A stretch of 64,000 bases of DNA from the NCBI GenBank assembly GCA_964580435.1, contig CAZOKP010000005.1:1-64000 (forward strand), in the 5' to 3' direction. Position numbers and translations under genes: made by a program. The notes beneath the pieces were generated by a model, which ran no database searches, was not told the origin of the DNA, and saw nothing but the letters and a program-made list of their open reading frames with translations. The first letter of the stretch is position 1. Every line of letters begins with the position of its first letter. The stretch is from CAZKEW01 sp964580435 (GTDB lineage: Bacteria; Acidobacteriota; Aminicenantia; Aminicenantales; UBA8522). Positions 8,562 to 17,296 of the stretch are shown here, piece by piece.

Positions 8562-9686
8562 ATGAAAATCGAACAATTCAAGATGGAACGCATGCAGTCC
8601 ACCTGGGAAAATGTGGTCGAGGTCAATCTTTCGGAAAGCGGTGTCCATCCCCTTTCCCTTCAAGAGCTCATCAGCCAGGATGAACTCAAGGAGATTCTCG
8701 AAACCGGCCTCGGTTATAGTCAGACGAACGGGACTCCCGAGCTAAGGCAGGCCATCTCCAGGCTCTATCCGGGAATAGGCCTCGAGCAAATTCTGGCCAC
8801 AGCCGGCTCCTCCGAGGCCAATTTCCTCCTGATGTGGAGCAACATCGAGCCTGGGGATGAAGTCATTTTCATGCTGCCCAACTACATGCAGATATGGGGG
8901 CTCCTCAGAGGCTTTGGCGCCAAGGTCAAGCCGTTCTGGCTGAGGGAAGGCCTGGGCTGGGCTCCCGACCTCGACGAGCTGGCCAAGCTGGTAACAAAAA
9001 AAACGAAATTGATCATCGTCACGAACCCGAATAATCCGACGGGCGCTGTGCTGAGCCGAGAAGCAATGACGGCGATTGTCGAGTTAGCAGAAAAAGCCGG
9101 GGCCTGGATTATCGCCGACGAGGTTTACCAGGGGGCGGAGCGGGAAGGCAAAGTCACGGCCAGCTTTTGGGGCAAATACGACAAAGTGATCATCGTCAAC
9201 GGCCTCTCCAAAGCATACGGCCTTCCCGGGGTCAGAATCGGCTGGATCATCGGGCCGGAGGACTATATCAAGAAGACCTGGCCCTATCACGACTATACGA
9301 CGATTTCTCCGAGCATCCTCAGCGACAGGCTGGCCCGGATCGCCCTCTCCCCTGCCAACAGGGACAAAATTCTTCAAAGAACGCGCAGCATTCTCAAGAG
9401 GAACTATCCGCTCCTGCGTGCCTGGCTCGAAAAGCACAGCGATCTTTTCACCTTCATCCCCCCGCAGGCAGGGGCCATCACGTTCGTTCGCTACAACCTA
9501 AAGATCAACTCTACTGAGCTCGTGACCAGGCTTATCCACGAGAAAAGCGTCCTCATCGTGCCCGGCGACCACTTCGAGATGGACCATCACCTTCGCTTTG
9601 GGTTCGGCTCCGAGCCTGAGTATCTCGAGAAAGGCCTGGCTCGCGTCGGGGAGCTCGTGCGGGAAATCAAAAAAAGCGCGGGTTAG
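8562..9686 (+). CDS. class I/II PLP-dependent aminotransferase
   Basis: A 374-residue fold-type I aminotransferase. The PLP lysine is in NGLSKAYGLPGVRIGW; other hallmarks are TNPNNPTGAVLS, the Asp of IIADEVYQ and the late substrate-carboxylate Arg in HLRFGFGSE. The full length fits the family. The ATG follows AAAGGA with suitable spacing, 21 bases after the membrane-protein gene, so it is probably the last gene of that operon. The amino acid used cannot be deduced; capreomycidine-synthase-like and aspartate/aromatic-type enzymes share these motifs. Confidence 0.88.
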   Translation: MKIEQFKMERMQSTWENVVEVNLSESGVHPLSLQELISQDELKEILETGLGYSQTNGTPELRQAISRLYPGIGLEQILATAGSSEANFLLMWSNIEPGDEVIFMLPNYMQIWGLLRGFGAKVKPFWLREGLGWAPDLDELAKLVTKKTKLIIVTNPNNPTGAVLSREAMTAIVELAEKAGAWIIADEVYQGAEREGKVTASFWGKYDKVIIVNGLSKAYGLPGVRIGWIIGPEDYIKKTWPYHDYTTISPSILSDRLARIALSPANRDKILQRTRSILKRNYPLLRAWLEKHSDLFTFIPPQAGAITFVRYNLKINSTELVTRLIHEKSVLIVPGDHFEMDHHLRFGFGSEPEYLEKGLARVGELVREIKKSAG

Positions 9687-9791
9687 GCCTCCCCAATTTG
9701 TTCTGACACGGGACACCCCGGATTCCCGTATCTCTAAGTCCTGATTTCCCCTGGCTGGGCGACAAGCCCGCTTCAGGTTAGTTATAATTCG

Positions 9792-12700
9792 TTAGAATCC
9801 AGGCCAGAAGCTGACCTGCACGTACCAGCCCTGACCCGTCCGGGCAAACGGTTTAACATAATTGAGACCGAGGACCATAAAACCGAAAAGGTTCATCCGT
9901 ACACCGACCCCCGCGCTGGAGACAGGTTGGTGCATGGCCTCCGAAAAAGTGAACCCCCCAAGCGGAGGATTGTTCCACCAGGCAAACCCCCAGTCATAAA
10001 ATGCGATGAAGTCCAGCGGGAAGACGCCATAGTAGCCTTTCCCGATCCCGAGCAAACGAAAGAGCGGAAAGCGGAGTTCGGCATTGGCCACAAAGATCTT
10101 GCTGCCATAAAGTCGGTTCTGACTGTAAAAGTTCGGTTGTCCAAATACATCGTTGCTATAATAATAGTCGTAACCACGCACGAGGCCGGGATATCCTAAA
10201 TAGTAAGCCCCGAGGCGGAAATCATCGGCATTTTTTCCAAAACGGCCATACATGAGAGCACGAAAAGCGAGAGTGAACGGCCTCTTGGGCATCAGGTATC
10301 GCCTGTAGTCGGCAATGATATCGAGATAAGAGAGAGAGCCCACTGTGGGCGAAAGCTGGAGGATGTAGCTTTGGCCGAGGATTGGGCCGGTCGCGCCAAA
10401 AATCGAGCTGTCATAGATGAGGGCCAGGCTGGTATTAAAAAGGGAAAGATTGTTGAAACCCGTGGGGAGTTTTTGCCTATCTCGACCGACATGCGATAAG
10501 TCATAGGGAGAATAGTAATCCGTGACAATTTCATTCAAATAATTAATATAGGTAAAACCCGTGCTGAACTCTAAACGGCGGACCGAATTGAACGGGTAGG
10601 AGAGAAACCCTGCCACTTGATTATTGAACTGCCAAAAAAGGTACTGTTGCTCGACAAGATAACTCGAGCCACCAGGGTCAGGACGTGGGTAGTAATCCAT
10701 ATAGTAGAGATAGACATAGGGCAAGCGCTGAGCCACTCCACCCCAATTCCACCGGCTCTTTGAATTCTGATATCCCACCAGGGCGGATATGCCCTTGAGC
10801 TCGTTTGTGGATTGGACCATCGTGGCGAGCGTATGGTAACCCAGCATATCCGTCCAGAACAGAGTGACACCGCCGCCCGCGTATGTGCCGAACCGGTCAA
10901 CTCCCACAGCGATACTGGGAGAGCTGATGTAGTCGAGGCTCAGCTTGGGTTTATAAGAGGCTTCGGGGAAATCGATCTGCTCGGGCAGCCCGAACAATGG
11001 ATTCCTTAGGAGCCCAAGGAGAGCGCCGCTCGGCTGGTCGCGGGGAGGGAGCACGGAGAGCAATTCGCCTTCGAATTGAGTCAAATTTGCATCCCCTTGG
11101 AGAACTCCTTGGTCATTTATGGAGAAAATGCTGAACTCGCCCGCATCATACCCGGAAAAGACCAGGTTTCCGGATTTCTGGGCGACGGAGATGGCCGGAC
11201 TCAGGTCGGTGATGCCGCTTACTCCGGTATAGAGGTTTGTCACCTCGAATATTTTTTCCGAGTCCAAATCAAGCCTGTAAATATCCGTTTTTCCGTTCCG
11301 GTCGGACAGGAAGTAGACACTCTTGGAGTCGGGAGACCATTGCGGATTGATATTCTTGGCTGAGGCAAAGCCAGGGAGTCTGCGGATCTTCCCCGACTCG
11401 GGGTCCATGAGCGCCAGCTCGTAGTCCCCGTAGCTCAAGAGCGAAAGGTCTGTGCCGAAGCGGTCGGTGACAAAAGCCACTGAATGCCCGTCTGGCGACC
11501 AAGCGGGCTGCAGGTCGCCGAAGAGGTCGTCTGTGAGCTGCCGCAAGCTCTTTGAGCCCAAGTCATAGACATAGAGGTCTGTCTTGCCTCCGGCCAATCC
11601 GGAGAAGGCGATAAAGCGCCCATCGGGAGACCAGGTGGGGCTGTATATCTCGTCTATGTTCTTGAAGGGAATCTCATCGACGATTTTTTCGTTGGCTAAA
11701 ATGGTCAGAATGGGCCGGCCGTTGCTGATGCCTCCAAAGGCAAACCGGTTTCCCGAGGAATCCCAGGCGCCGGCGGACTTGATGAATTGGATACTTTCGA
11801 ATTCTGCGTTGGTCGCTGTCGAGGTGATTTTCTTTTTGATCTTGCCAGTCTGGGCATCGGCCAGGTAGAGGTCGATGGAAAAAAGGTCCCTGGTCGAGAG
11901 AAACATCATCGACCGCCCGTCCGGATTGATCGAGGGCGCAATATTGTACCTGTTTTCCTCCGTACCCTTGAACAAGACCCGGCTTGAAGGCGCGAGGAGC
12001 TGGGTTTTTTTGATAAGGGGGTCGTACGTTTTCGTGTAGGCCTCATGCCACTCTTTGGACAGAACCTCAGGCGTAACGCCGAGGACTCTTGTTGACACGG
12101 CCTCGAAGTCTCCGATTCTTCCCACGCCTTTCATTAACCGGGCCACCGTCTCATCCCCATACCGGCCGGTGATATAAGCCCACAGGGCTTGCCCATAGCG
12201 GTAAGGAAAATACTTGTAGTAATTGTCCATCTTCTTGATCTGGGGAAGAAATTTCCTTTGGGTGGCATCCCGCATCCACATCGATGTATTCGGGTCCACC
12301 GAACCGATGGAAATATACTCGGCCAGGCCTTCGATAAACCAGAGAGGAATGCGCTCGGCACTGGCCGCCGCGCCTCCTCCGGACCCAACGGCATTCATCA
12401 TGTCGTATTGAAAAGCGTGGACGAGCTCGTGGCCGATGACGTGGTCTGTCTCAGCCAGCGAACCTCCCACGGGCAGGATGATCCTCCGCTTCAAAGACTC
12501 CGTCACTCCTCCCGTCCCTTCTCCGAGAATATCGGAAATGGCCGTTGTCTGCTGGAAAGCGGGACTGCTCGAATAAAGGATCAGAGGCTGACGACCCCGG
12601 AGGTCATAGTTGAGAATGCGCGAAATCCGGGCGAACCAGCGCTCGGCCATGCGCGCCGATTCTTCAGCTACCGCTTTGAACTCAGGGTAATAATAGACGT

Positions 12701-12857
12701 CAAAATGCTTGGTCTTGAGAATTTTGAAATCAAACCTCTGATACTGGACTTTATTGCGGCCGAAGTATTGCCCATAAAGTCCGGAATTGAAAAGCGTTAA
12801 GCTCAAGCTCAGGATAAAAAGAGATGTCCAGACTCTCCTCCTGGTTATGGTTTTCAT
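9792..12857 (-). CDS. outer-membrane protein: HExxH metallopeptidase + TolB-like beta-propeller + BamA-like barrel
   Basis: A 1021-residue exported protein. After an N-terminal signal peptide (about 1-30) comes a peptidase MA-type domain with zinc motif HELVH near residue 145 and a downstream WFIEGLAEY Glu. Next come several WD40/TolB-like repeats of the form WSPDGRxIAF or WSPDSKSVYF (about 300-590). The last about 370 residues form a beta-barrel of the bacterial surface antigen class, containing LVRGYDYYYSND (compare the VRGF motif of BamA), ELRFPL and a terminal Phe. Start at 12857 is supported by AGGAGG 7 bases upstream. The architecture suggests a surface-tethered protease or a barrel with an internal extracellular part. 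Substrate unknown. Confidence 0.85.
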   Translation of the reverse strand: MKTITRRRVWTSLFILSLSLTLFNSGLYGQYFGRNKVQYQRFDFKILKTKHFDVYYYPEFKAVAEESARMAERWFARISRILNYDLRGRQPLILYSSSPAFQQTTAISDILGEGTGGVTESLKRRIILPVGGSLAETDHVIGHELVHAFQYDMMNAVGSGGGAAASAERIPLWFIEGLAEYISIGSVDPNTSMWMRDATQRKFLPQIKKMDNYYKYFPYRYGQALWAYITGRYGDETVARLMKGVGRIGDFEAVSTRVLGVTPEVLSKEWHEAYTKTYDPLIKKTQLLAPSSRVLFKGTEENRYNIAPSINPDGRSMMFLSTRDLFSIDLYLADAQTGKIKKKITSTATNAEFESIQFIKSAGAWDSSGNRFAFGGISNGRPILTILANEKIVDEIPFKNIDEIYSPTWSPDGRFIAFSGLAGGKTDLYVYDLGSKSLRQLTDDLFGDLQPAWSPDGHSVAFVTDRFGTDLSLLSYGDYELALMDPESGKIRRLPGFASAKNINPQWSPDSKSVYFLSDRNGKTDIYRLDLDSEKIFEVTNLYTGVSGITDLSPAISVAQKSGNLVFSGYDAGEFSIFSINDQGVLQGDANLTQFEGELLSVLPPRDQPSGALLGLLRNPLFGLPEQIDFPEASYKPKLSLDYISSPSIAVGVDRFGTYAGGGVTLFWTDMLGYHTLATMVQSTNELKGISALVGYQNSKSRWNWGGVAQRLPYVYLYYMDYYPRPDPGGSSYLVEQQYLFWQFNNQVAGFLSYPFNSVRRLEFSTGFTYINYLNEIVTDYYSPYDLSHVGRDRQKLPTGFNNLSLFNTSLALIYDSSIFGATGPILGQSYILQLSPTVGSLSYLDIIADYRRYLMPKRPFTLAFRALMYGRFGKNADDFRLGAYYLGYPGLVRGYDYYYSNDVFGQPNFYSQNRLYGSKIFVANAELRFPLFRLLGIGKGYYGVFPLDFIAFYDWGFAWWNNPPLGGFTFSEAMHQPVSSAGVGVRMNLFGFMVLGLNYVKPFARTGQGWYVQVSFWPGF

Positions 12858-13281
12858 TAATGTCCTCCTCGATCATCGGTCCTGGCGCTCGTTTGGATCA
12901 AGAGCAGCCTAAATCTTACTATCTTTATAGATTCTATCAAATTAGTCAGCTTTTTTCCACCCGGCGGTGGTCCATCCCTATTGGATATAAAATAAAAAAA
13001 GCCCTCCAGACAATATCATTCCTTATATTATATAACAAATAAACCTCGGCGGCCGTTGCGAAATGCGCCGATCCGCTTTCGTTCTGTCTCGAACCTTGCC
13101 TCCGAGGCGAAGATAGTAACGCTCATATCGTATCCGCCCTCATTACAGCAAATTTTATGCCAAAACGTCTCCCTCTCCCCGCCTGTTCCATTGGAGAGCT
13201 CTGGTGAACGAACGAACAGCGTGTCCCATGGCGAGGACAGATGTCGACGCAGAAGACAAACGGCCATCCCTTCCCAGTTCA
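12858..13281. other. intergenic region, 424 bp, no gene seen
   Basis: An AT-rich stretch (about 12900-13045) containing only the upstream region of the minus-strand surface-protein gene and a small CCACC-CGGC-GGTGG hairpin at 12957-12970 that lacks a T-run on the useful side. The open frames here have no family features or RBS. Confidence 0.5.
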
Positions 13282-13839
13282 TCAGTCTTCCAGCCGGTTA
13301 AACCAAGCGATCTCTGCCAGAGACTTCCTCTTTTTCTCCCGCCAAGGCCTCTTCTCATAATAGCCCATAGTCATCAGGCAGACGATTTTGTATTTTCGCG
13401 GGATCCTAAAGAACTTCCTCGTTTTTCGGGAATTGAACCAGCCAATCCAACACGTGCCGAGGCCCATCTCCTCTGCCTGAAGGGCGAGATGTTCCCCGGC
13501 AATGCCGATATCCACGAGATAGAACGAGACATCTTGGATCCGTCCGCCCAGCCTGTGGGCGACCAGATCAAGCCTTGCCATAATGACAATAAGGACCGGG
13601 GCCTTGGCGGCAAATCTAGAAAAGGAATACGCGCCCGAAAAGGCTTCGGCAGCAAATTCGGTTTTGAGCTGAGGGTCATCGACGATCAAAAAACGCCAGG
13701 GCTGCGCGTTCTCGGCTGAAGGCGCCAGCCGGGCCGCTTCGATACAGGCCAGGATTTGTTCCCTCTCCACAGGTCTGTCCAGATACCGGCGGACGCTGCG
13801 ACGGTTCGCGATCAGCTCTTGCAAGGGAGTTCTCGGCAT
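13282..13839 (-). CDS. nitroreductase-family FMN oxidoreductase
   Basis: About 185 residues with the family's N-terminal FMN-phosphate motif ANRRSVRRYLDRPV, SAENAQPWRF, and LGTCWIGWF in the second half. Predicted cytosolic flavoprotein reducing nitro or quinone-type compounds with NAD(P)H. An in-frame ATG at 13854 exists, but the predicted promoter places transcription initiation near 13850, downstream of it, so the ATG at 13839 (with GGAG upstream) is preferred. Single gene flanked by intergenic DNA. Confidence 0.88.
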   Translation of the reverse strand: MPRTPLQELIANRRSVRRYLDRPVEREQILACIEAARLAPSAENAQPWRFLIVDDPQLKTEFAAEAFSGAYSFSRFAAKAPVLIVIMARLDLVAHRLGGRIQDVSFYLVDIGIAGEHLALQAEEMGLGTCWIGWFNSRKTRKFFRIPRKYKIVCLMTMGYYEKRPWREKKRKSLAEIAWFNRLED

Positions 13840-13856
13840 CTCGATTGACTCCATCT

Positions 13857-13885
13857 ACATTACCTGGAGCTCGAAAAGAAATCAA
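13857..13885 (-). promoter_or_regulatory. promoter of the nitroreductase gene
   Basis: Reading the minus strand: TTGATT (13885-13880), 17-bp spacer, TAATGT (13862-13857). Initiation near 13850 leaves a leader of about 11 bases to the ATG at 13839 and excludes the ATG at 13854. Confidence 0.5.
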
Positions 13886-13985
13886 CTTCCCGGCCCCTTT
13901 TTATTTCCTATTTTTTGCCTCCGGTTTAAAATATCCGACAAAAGATAACGAGAGCTCGAAAGTATTTTTCAATTAGGAGACCGTC

Positions 13986-14294
13986 GTGATAAAAAGAATC
14001 TCGATCGGCTGGTCGCAGATGGAAGGCCATTTTCTTCAGGTCCAAGCGGATTATCTGTTCTACAGTGCCCGGATTGCCCGCGACCAAAACGTTCAGTTTT
14101 CTTTTGACGTCGGCGCCGGCGGGAAAATCATCGTTCAGGATAATAACAGCGCCTGGTTCCGCATCCTTCTGGGGATTGATTTGTTTCTCAAAAAAACTCC
14201 GTTGAATATCTTCTTCGAGATCGCCCCGTCCTTTGCTTTCGACGAGATCAATCTTTGCGGAGCGATCGGCATCCGCTACATCTTCACTCGATGA
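13986..14294 (+). pseudogene. N-terminally truncated outer-membrane beta-barrel (DUF3996-like) remnant
   Basis: A 102-residue frame starting with GTG and preceded by AGGAG at 13975. It resembles the C-terminal two-thirds of small periplasm-facing barrels: LQVQADYLFYS, VGAGGKIIVQ, then PLNIFFEIAPSF and a closing GIRYIFTR. The usual signal peptide and first strands are absent: the frame goes from MIKRIS directly into barrel sequence, as if an in-frame deletion joined start codon and mid-gene. Without a signal peptide it cannot be exported normally, so I call it a likely pseudogene. It could instead be expressed as a short protein. Confidence 0.5.
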
Positions 14295-14515
14295 CCTGGC
14301 AGGAATTTCTAGGAAGCATCTTCTATGATGATGTGATGGGGGCGGGCCCTGTCGCAGTTCCCCCCGGCGCCCGTGCGGTCAATCATGTTGTTTCCAGAGC
14401 CAAAGACGGGGGCATCAAACGCTCGGGGCGGCGGAGGACCCCCGAACCACGCCCCCCCTTCTATCAGCATAGGACTATCACGGAATTGAAAATGCTTCCG
14501 AACGTCTAAAAAAGA
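14295..14515. other. intergenic region without recognisable gene
   Basis: Between the barrel remnant and the lipoprotein promoter. GC-rich in the middle (about 14335-14460) with short open frames lacking RBS or family signal. Confidence 0.4.
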
Positions 14516-14544
14516 TTGCGCGTTGGATGACTTTCTGGTATAGT
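14516..14544 (+). promoter_or_regulatory. promoter of the lipoprotein gene
   Basis: TTGCGC (14516-14521), 17-bp spacer, TATAGT (14539-14544). The predicted start near 14551 lies inside the inverted repeat at 14546-14566. Confidence 0.6.
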
Positions 14545-14545
14545 C

Positions 14546-14566
14546 AAAAAGCGCTATGCGCTTTTT
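14546..14566 (+). repeat. perfect 9-bp inverted repeat at the transcript start
   Basis: AAAAAGCGC, loop TAT, GCGCTTTTT. It could act as a 5'-terminal stem-loop on the lipoprotein mRNA, as an operator next to the -10 box, or as a bidirectional terminator for the upstream frame. Confidence 0.6.
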
Positions 14567-14593
14567 GCATATTATCAGAAAGGAGAAAACAGG

Positions 14594-15586
14594 ATGAAGA
14601 AATTCACAGCTATTGGTCTATCTGTTCTTTTCGCCTTGTTCTTCGTGGCCTCGTGCGCCAAAAAACCGGCTGCACCTAAAGCCGGCGCGGCTAAGGCAAA
14701 TGATATGCTTTCTCTTCTCCCCAAGGAATCAGCCGGCGTGATCGTCATCGATGTTAACCGGATCATGACGACGGAATCGGTTGACAAAGCGATCAAGGAA
14801 AATAAGGACTATCAGAAATACCAGGAATTTGTCCAGGAGACGGGCATCGACCCGCAGAAAGATGTCTTTTTCTTTGTCGGGGCCATGACCGGAGATTTGA
14901 GTCAAGGGGCCAAAGACGGGGTGGCCGTCGTCAACCTCAAATACGACAAAGATAAGCTTCTGGCCAAGATCCAAAAGGAGCGCGGCGAGCTGGCCAAGGC
15001 AGAGTACAACGGATTCACCATCTACCAGGCGGCCGGGGCCGGCGAGCAAAAACCGGTGAGCGGCGCGTTCCTGGATGATTCCAACATCATCTTCGGCACC
15101 GATTCTGCGGTCAAGAGAGTCATCGATGTCTACCAAAAAAAGGCCGAAAACATCTGGAAGAGCGCATCGCTTCCAGCCTTGCTGAAGGGCATGAACACAG
15201 ATGCCATGGTCTGGGGTGGCTTTGCCGTTCCGGCAGAGGCCCTGAAAAAGGCCGCCTCGCAAAACCCGATGCTGGGCGCTTTTGCGGATATCCAGTCCAT
15301 CATCATTTCCTTTGATTACAAGAACCAGAACGTCCTGGCTGAGATCAAGGCCATGTGCCCGGACGAGGCCAAAACCAAGAAGATGGCCGATGCGCTTAAC
15401 GGGTTCAAGGCCTTGGGAGCGGGAGTCGCCGCAAAAGAGCCGCTGGTCGGTGAGCTCTTGAACAAGATCGAGATCAGCTCGTCGGCCGATCATGTCAAGA
15501 TCAATGCCAGCATACCCGAGGAGCTTATCAAGAGTCTCAGCGAGAAAGTGAAAGTTGAGAAACCCCAGCCCGAGGGCCAGAATTAG
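14594..15586 (+). CDS. hypothetical lipoprotein, 330 residues
   Basis: The N-terminus is a lipoprotein signal: MKK, hydrophobic core, lipobox VASC with Cys21, then a Lys/Pro/Ala-rich linker (AKKPAAPKAG). The mature part alternates lysine-rich helices and beta strands. Phrases such as DMLSLLPKESAGVIVIDVNR and AVKRVIDVYQKK resemble the family of surface proteins that bear a DUF3352-like domain, but this is not certain. AAGGAG precedes the ATG. Own promoter with a hairpin at the transcript start. Its stop codon overlaps the stop of the convergent ABC permease gene (TTAG at 15583-15586). Confidence 0.8.
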   Translation: MKKFTAIGLSVLFALFFVASCAKKPAAPKAGAAKANDMLSLLPKESAGVIVIDVNRIMTTESVDKAIKENKDYQKYQEFVQETGIDPQKDVFFFVGAMTGDLSQGAKDGVAVVNLKYDKDKLLAKIQKERGELAKAEYNGFTIYQAAGAGEQKPVSGAFLDDSNIIFGTDSAVKRVIDVYQKKAENIWKSASLPALLKGMNTDAMVWGGFAVPAEALKKAASQNPMLGAFADIQSIIISFDYKNQNVLAEIKAMCPDEAKTKKMADALNGFKALGAGVAAKEPLVGELLNKIEISSSADHVKINASIPEELIKSLSEKVKVEKPQPEGQN

Positions 15587-16371
15587 TCCTCAAGAACATA
15601 ATCTTTAAGAGAAAAAAGTAGACAGGCCAGGCCCAAAAAAGCTGCCGTAACCAGGAAAAGAACGAGAAGGGCAATTGCCGGTTGAGTCGGCACCAGCCGG
15701 AAGGTCAAGAAGGAGAACCTCCCCGGAGAGGAAGAGGGCAGGAACGACTTGAGATAGTGGATAATCGCAAATCGCTGCGTCGACCCGGGAAAATACTGGA
15801 TGACATTTTCCCAGCCAAAACTGAAGAGCAGCCCGAAAAAAATCGACCTTCTTAAAAAACTCCCGAAAAAAGTAAAAAACGCAGTGTACGCGATAATCCC
15901 CAAGGTTGAGACGCCCCAATATCGGAACAGCGTCAGGTAGATGGAGCCGTCGAGAAGACGGCTGATGTTAAGAACGGCAAAGGAAAAAACCATGCCCAGG
16001 CTGACCATCCCGATGACGATGACCGTATAAGCGGCGTACTTGCCCAAGACGATGGCTGATTTCGGAATCGGACGGGTGAGGAGATAAGTAAGGGTTTTGC
16101 CTTCCACCTCTTCGGAGCAGACCGATGTTCCATAAAAAAGAGCCAGGATCAGGATGATCAATTGAAGATAAAACAGCATGATGATGTTAGTGAAGAGGTA
16201 GAGGCCATCGAGAGAATGGCTCTCGGAAAAGACCTGGTTGAATTTGATGACCAGAGCCACGACCACTGGCAAGAAGCTCAACAGAAAAAAGAATTTTGTC
16301 CTCCTGGCCTTCTTACCCAGGGAAAAGAAAACCGAAAAAACGTGACCAAGAGTCTTGACATAATAACGCAT
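15583..16371 (-). CDS. ABC-2 type transporter permease
   Basis: A 262-residue integral membrane protein with six predicted TM segments. It carries the ABC-2 signature SEEVEGKTLTYLLTRPIPKS between TM2 and TM3, typical of export permeases of NatB/NosY type. The ATG at 16371 is chosen because it lies one base after the stop of the ATPase gene, matching the tight coupling in this operon; an in-frame extension to 16443 would overlap the ATPase. It pairs with the ATPase at 16373-17296. The substrate is not known. Confidence 0.85.
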   Translation of the reverse strand: MRYYVKTLGHVFSVFFSLGKKARRTKFFFLLSFLPVVVALVIKFNQVFSESHSLDGLYLFTNIIMLFYLQLIILILALFYGTSVCSEEVEGKTLTYLLTRPIPKSAIVLGKYAAYTVIVIGMVSLGMVFSFAVLNISRLLDGSIYLTLFRYWGVSTLGIIAYTAFFTFFGSFLRRSIFFGLLFSFGWENVIQYFPGSTQRFAIIHYLKSFLPSSSPGRFSFLTFRLVPTQPAIALLVLFLVTAAFLGLACLLFSLKDYVLED

Positions 16372-16372
16372 T

Positions 16373-17296
16373 CTATTTACCCACGAGATAATCGAACACG
16401 GCCTGCAGATTATCATCGGCAGAAGTGATCTCTTCGACCTCAATCCTGTTCTTCACCAGAAGGGATTGAAGAAGGCCGAAGAATCTATCCCGATTATTCG
16501 TCTCGACCAAAAGCGCCCGCGAGTCCGGCCCAATATGAACTTTCAAAACATATTCCTCCCGCAAGACCAGGGCGGCAAGGCCGCGCGGGTCGGCACACTT
16601 GACCGAAACCATATGAGGGTGGCTCTCGATCAGGTCACGGATATAATGGATATCTCCCTTAGCGAAAATTTTGCCCTGATGAATCAGGATGATATTCTTG
16701 GTCAGGGCTTCGATCTCGGGCAGCACATGGCTCGAGACGATAATGGTCTTCCCCTCTTTGAAGTCTTTGATCAGCCGGATGAGCTTGCGCTTTCCCAGCG
16801 GGTCCATTCCGCTCAAAGGCTCATCCAGGATGAGGATGTCCGGGTCGTGAGCGATCGCCTGGGCAAATTTGAGCCTCTGACGCATGCCGCGGCTGTAGGC
16901 TCTGATTAATCTTTTTTTATCTCCGACGAGCTCGACGATCTCCAGGGCCCGCTCCGCCCGGGATTGGATCTCCTCTGCAGAAAATTGCTGCAGCCTCAGA
17001 AGGCTGGTCAAGAATTCCCACCCAGTCATCTCCTCGTAGAAAGAGTCCTGCTCGGGGCAAAAACCGAGGCGCGAAAAAAGGGCATAGTTATTTCTAACCT
17101 TCTGCCCGTAAATGGCGACTTGACCGATACTCGGCCTGATCTGGCCGGTCAGGAGCTTGAGGAAGGTCGATTTCCCGGCGCCGTTCGGTCCGAGAAGCCC
17201 GGTTATCCCAGGCTCGATCTGGAGGGTGACGTCGCTCAGCCCGAGGACATTGCCGTACCACTTGGACAGCTTGCTCGTTTCGATCACAGCGGTCAT
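16373..17296 (-). CDS. ABC transporter ATP-binding protein
   Basis: A 307-residue ATPase: Walker A GLLGPNGAGKST, signature YSRGMRQRLK, Walker B DILILDEPLSGMD and switch His in IIVSSHVLPE. A C-terminal extension of about 80 residues is common in the CcmA/NatA export class. ATG at 17296 overlaps the stop of the upstream permease by four bases. With the permease at 15583 it forms one exporter unit of a four-gene operon. Confidence 0.9.
   Translation of the reverse strand: MTAVIETSKLSKWYGNVLGLSDVTLQIEPGITGLLGPNGAGKSTFLKLLTGQIRPSIGQVAIYGQKVRNNYALFSRLGFCPEQDSFYEEMTGWEFLTSLLRLQQFSAEEIQSRAERALEIVELVGDKKRLIRAYSRGMRQRLKFAQAIAHDPDILILDEPLSGMDPLGKRKLIRLIKDFKEGKTIIVSSHVLPEIEALTKNIILIHQGKIFAKGDIHYIRDLIESHPHMVSVKCADPRGLAALVLREEYVLKVHIGPDSRALLVETNNRDRFFGLLQSLLVKNRIEVEEITSADDNLQAVFDYLVGK

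Noticed and set aside
11584..12800. Plus-strand frames inside the surface-protein gene
   Set aside because: They mirror the minus-strand gene, which has a signal peptide, zinc motif, repeats and a barrel; the mirror frames have none.
12957..12970. CCACC-CGGC-GGTGG hairpin as an intrinsic terminator
   Set aside because: The T-run is on the wrong side of the stem for the plus strand, and on the minus strand it becomes an A-run; no gene ends here.
14255..14509. 84-residue open frame after the barrel remnant
   Set aside because: Overlaps the preceding frame, has no RBS or family signal and a composition typical of GC-rich noncoding DNA.
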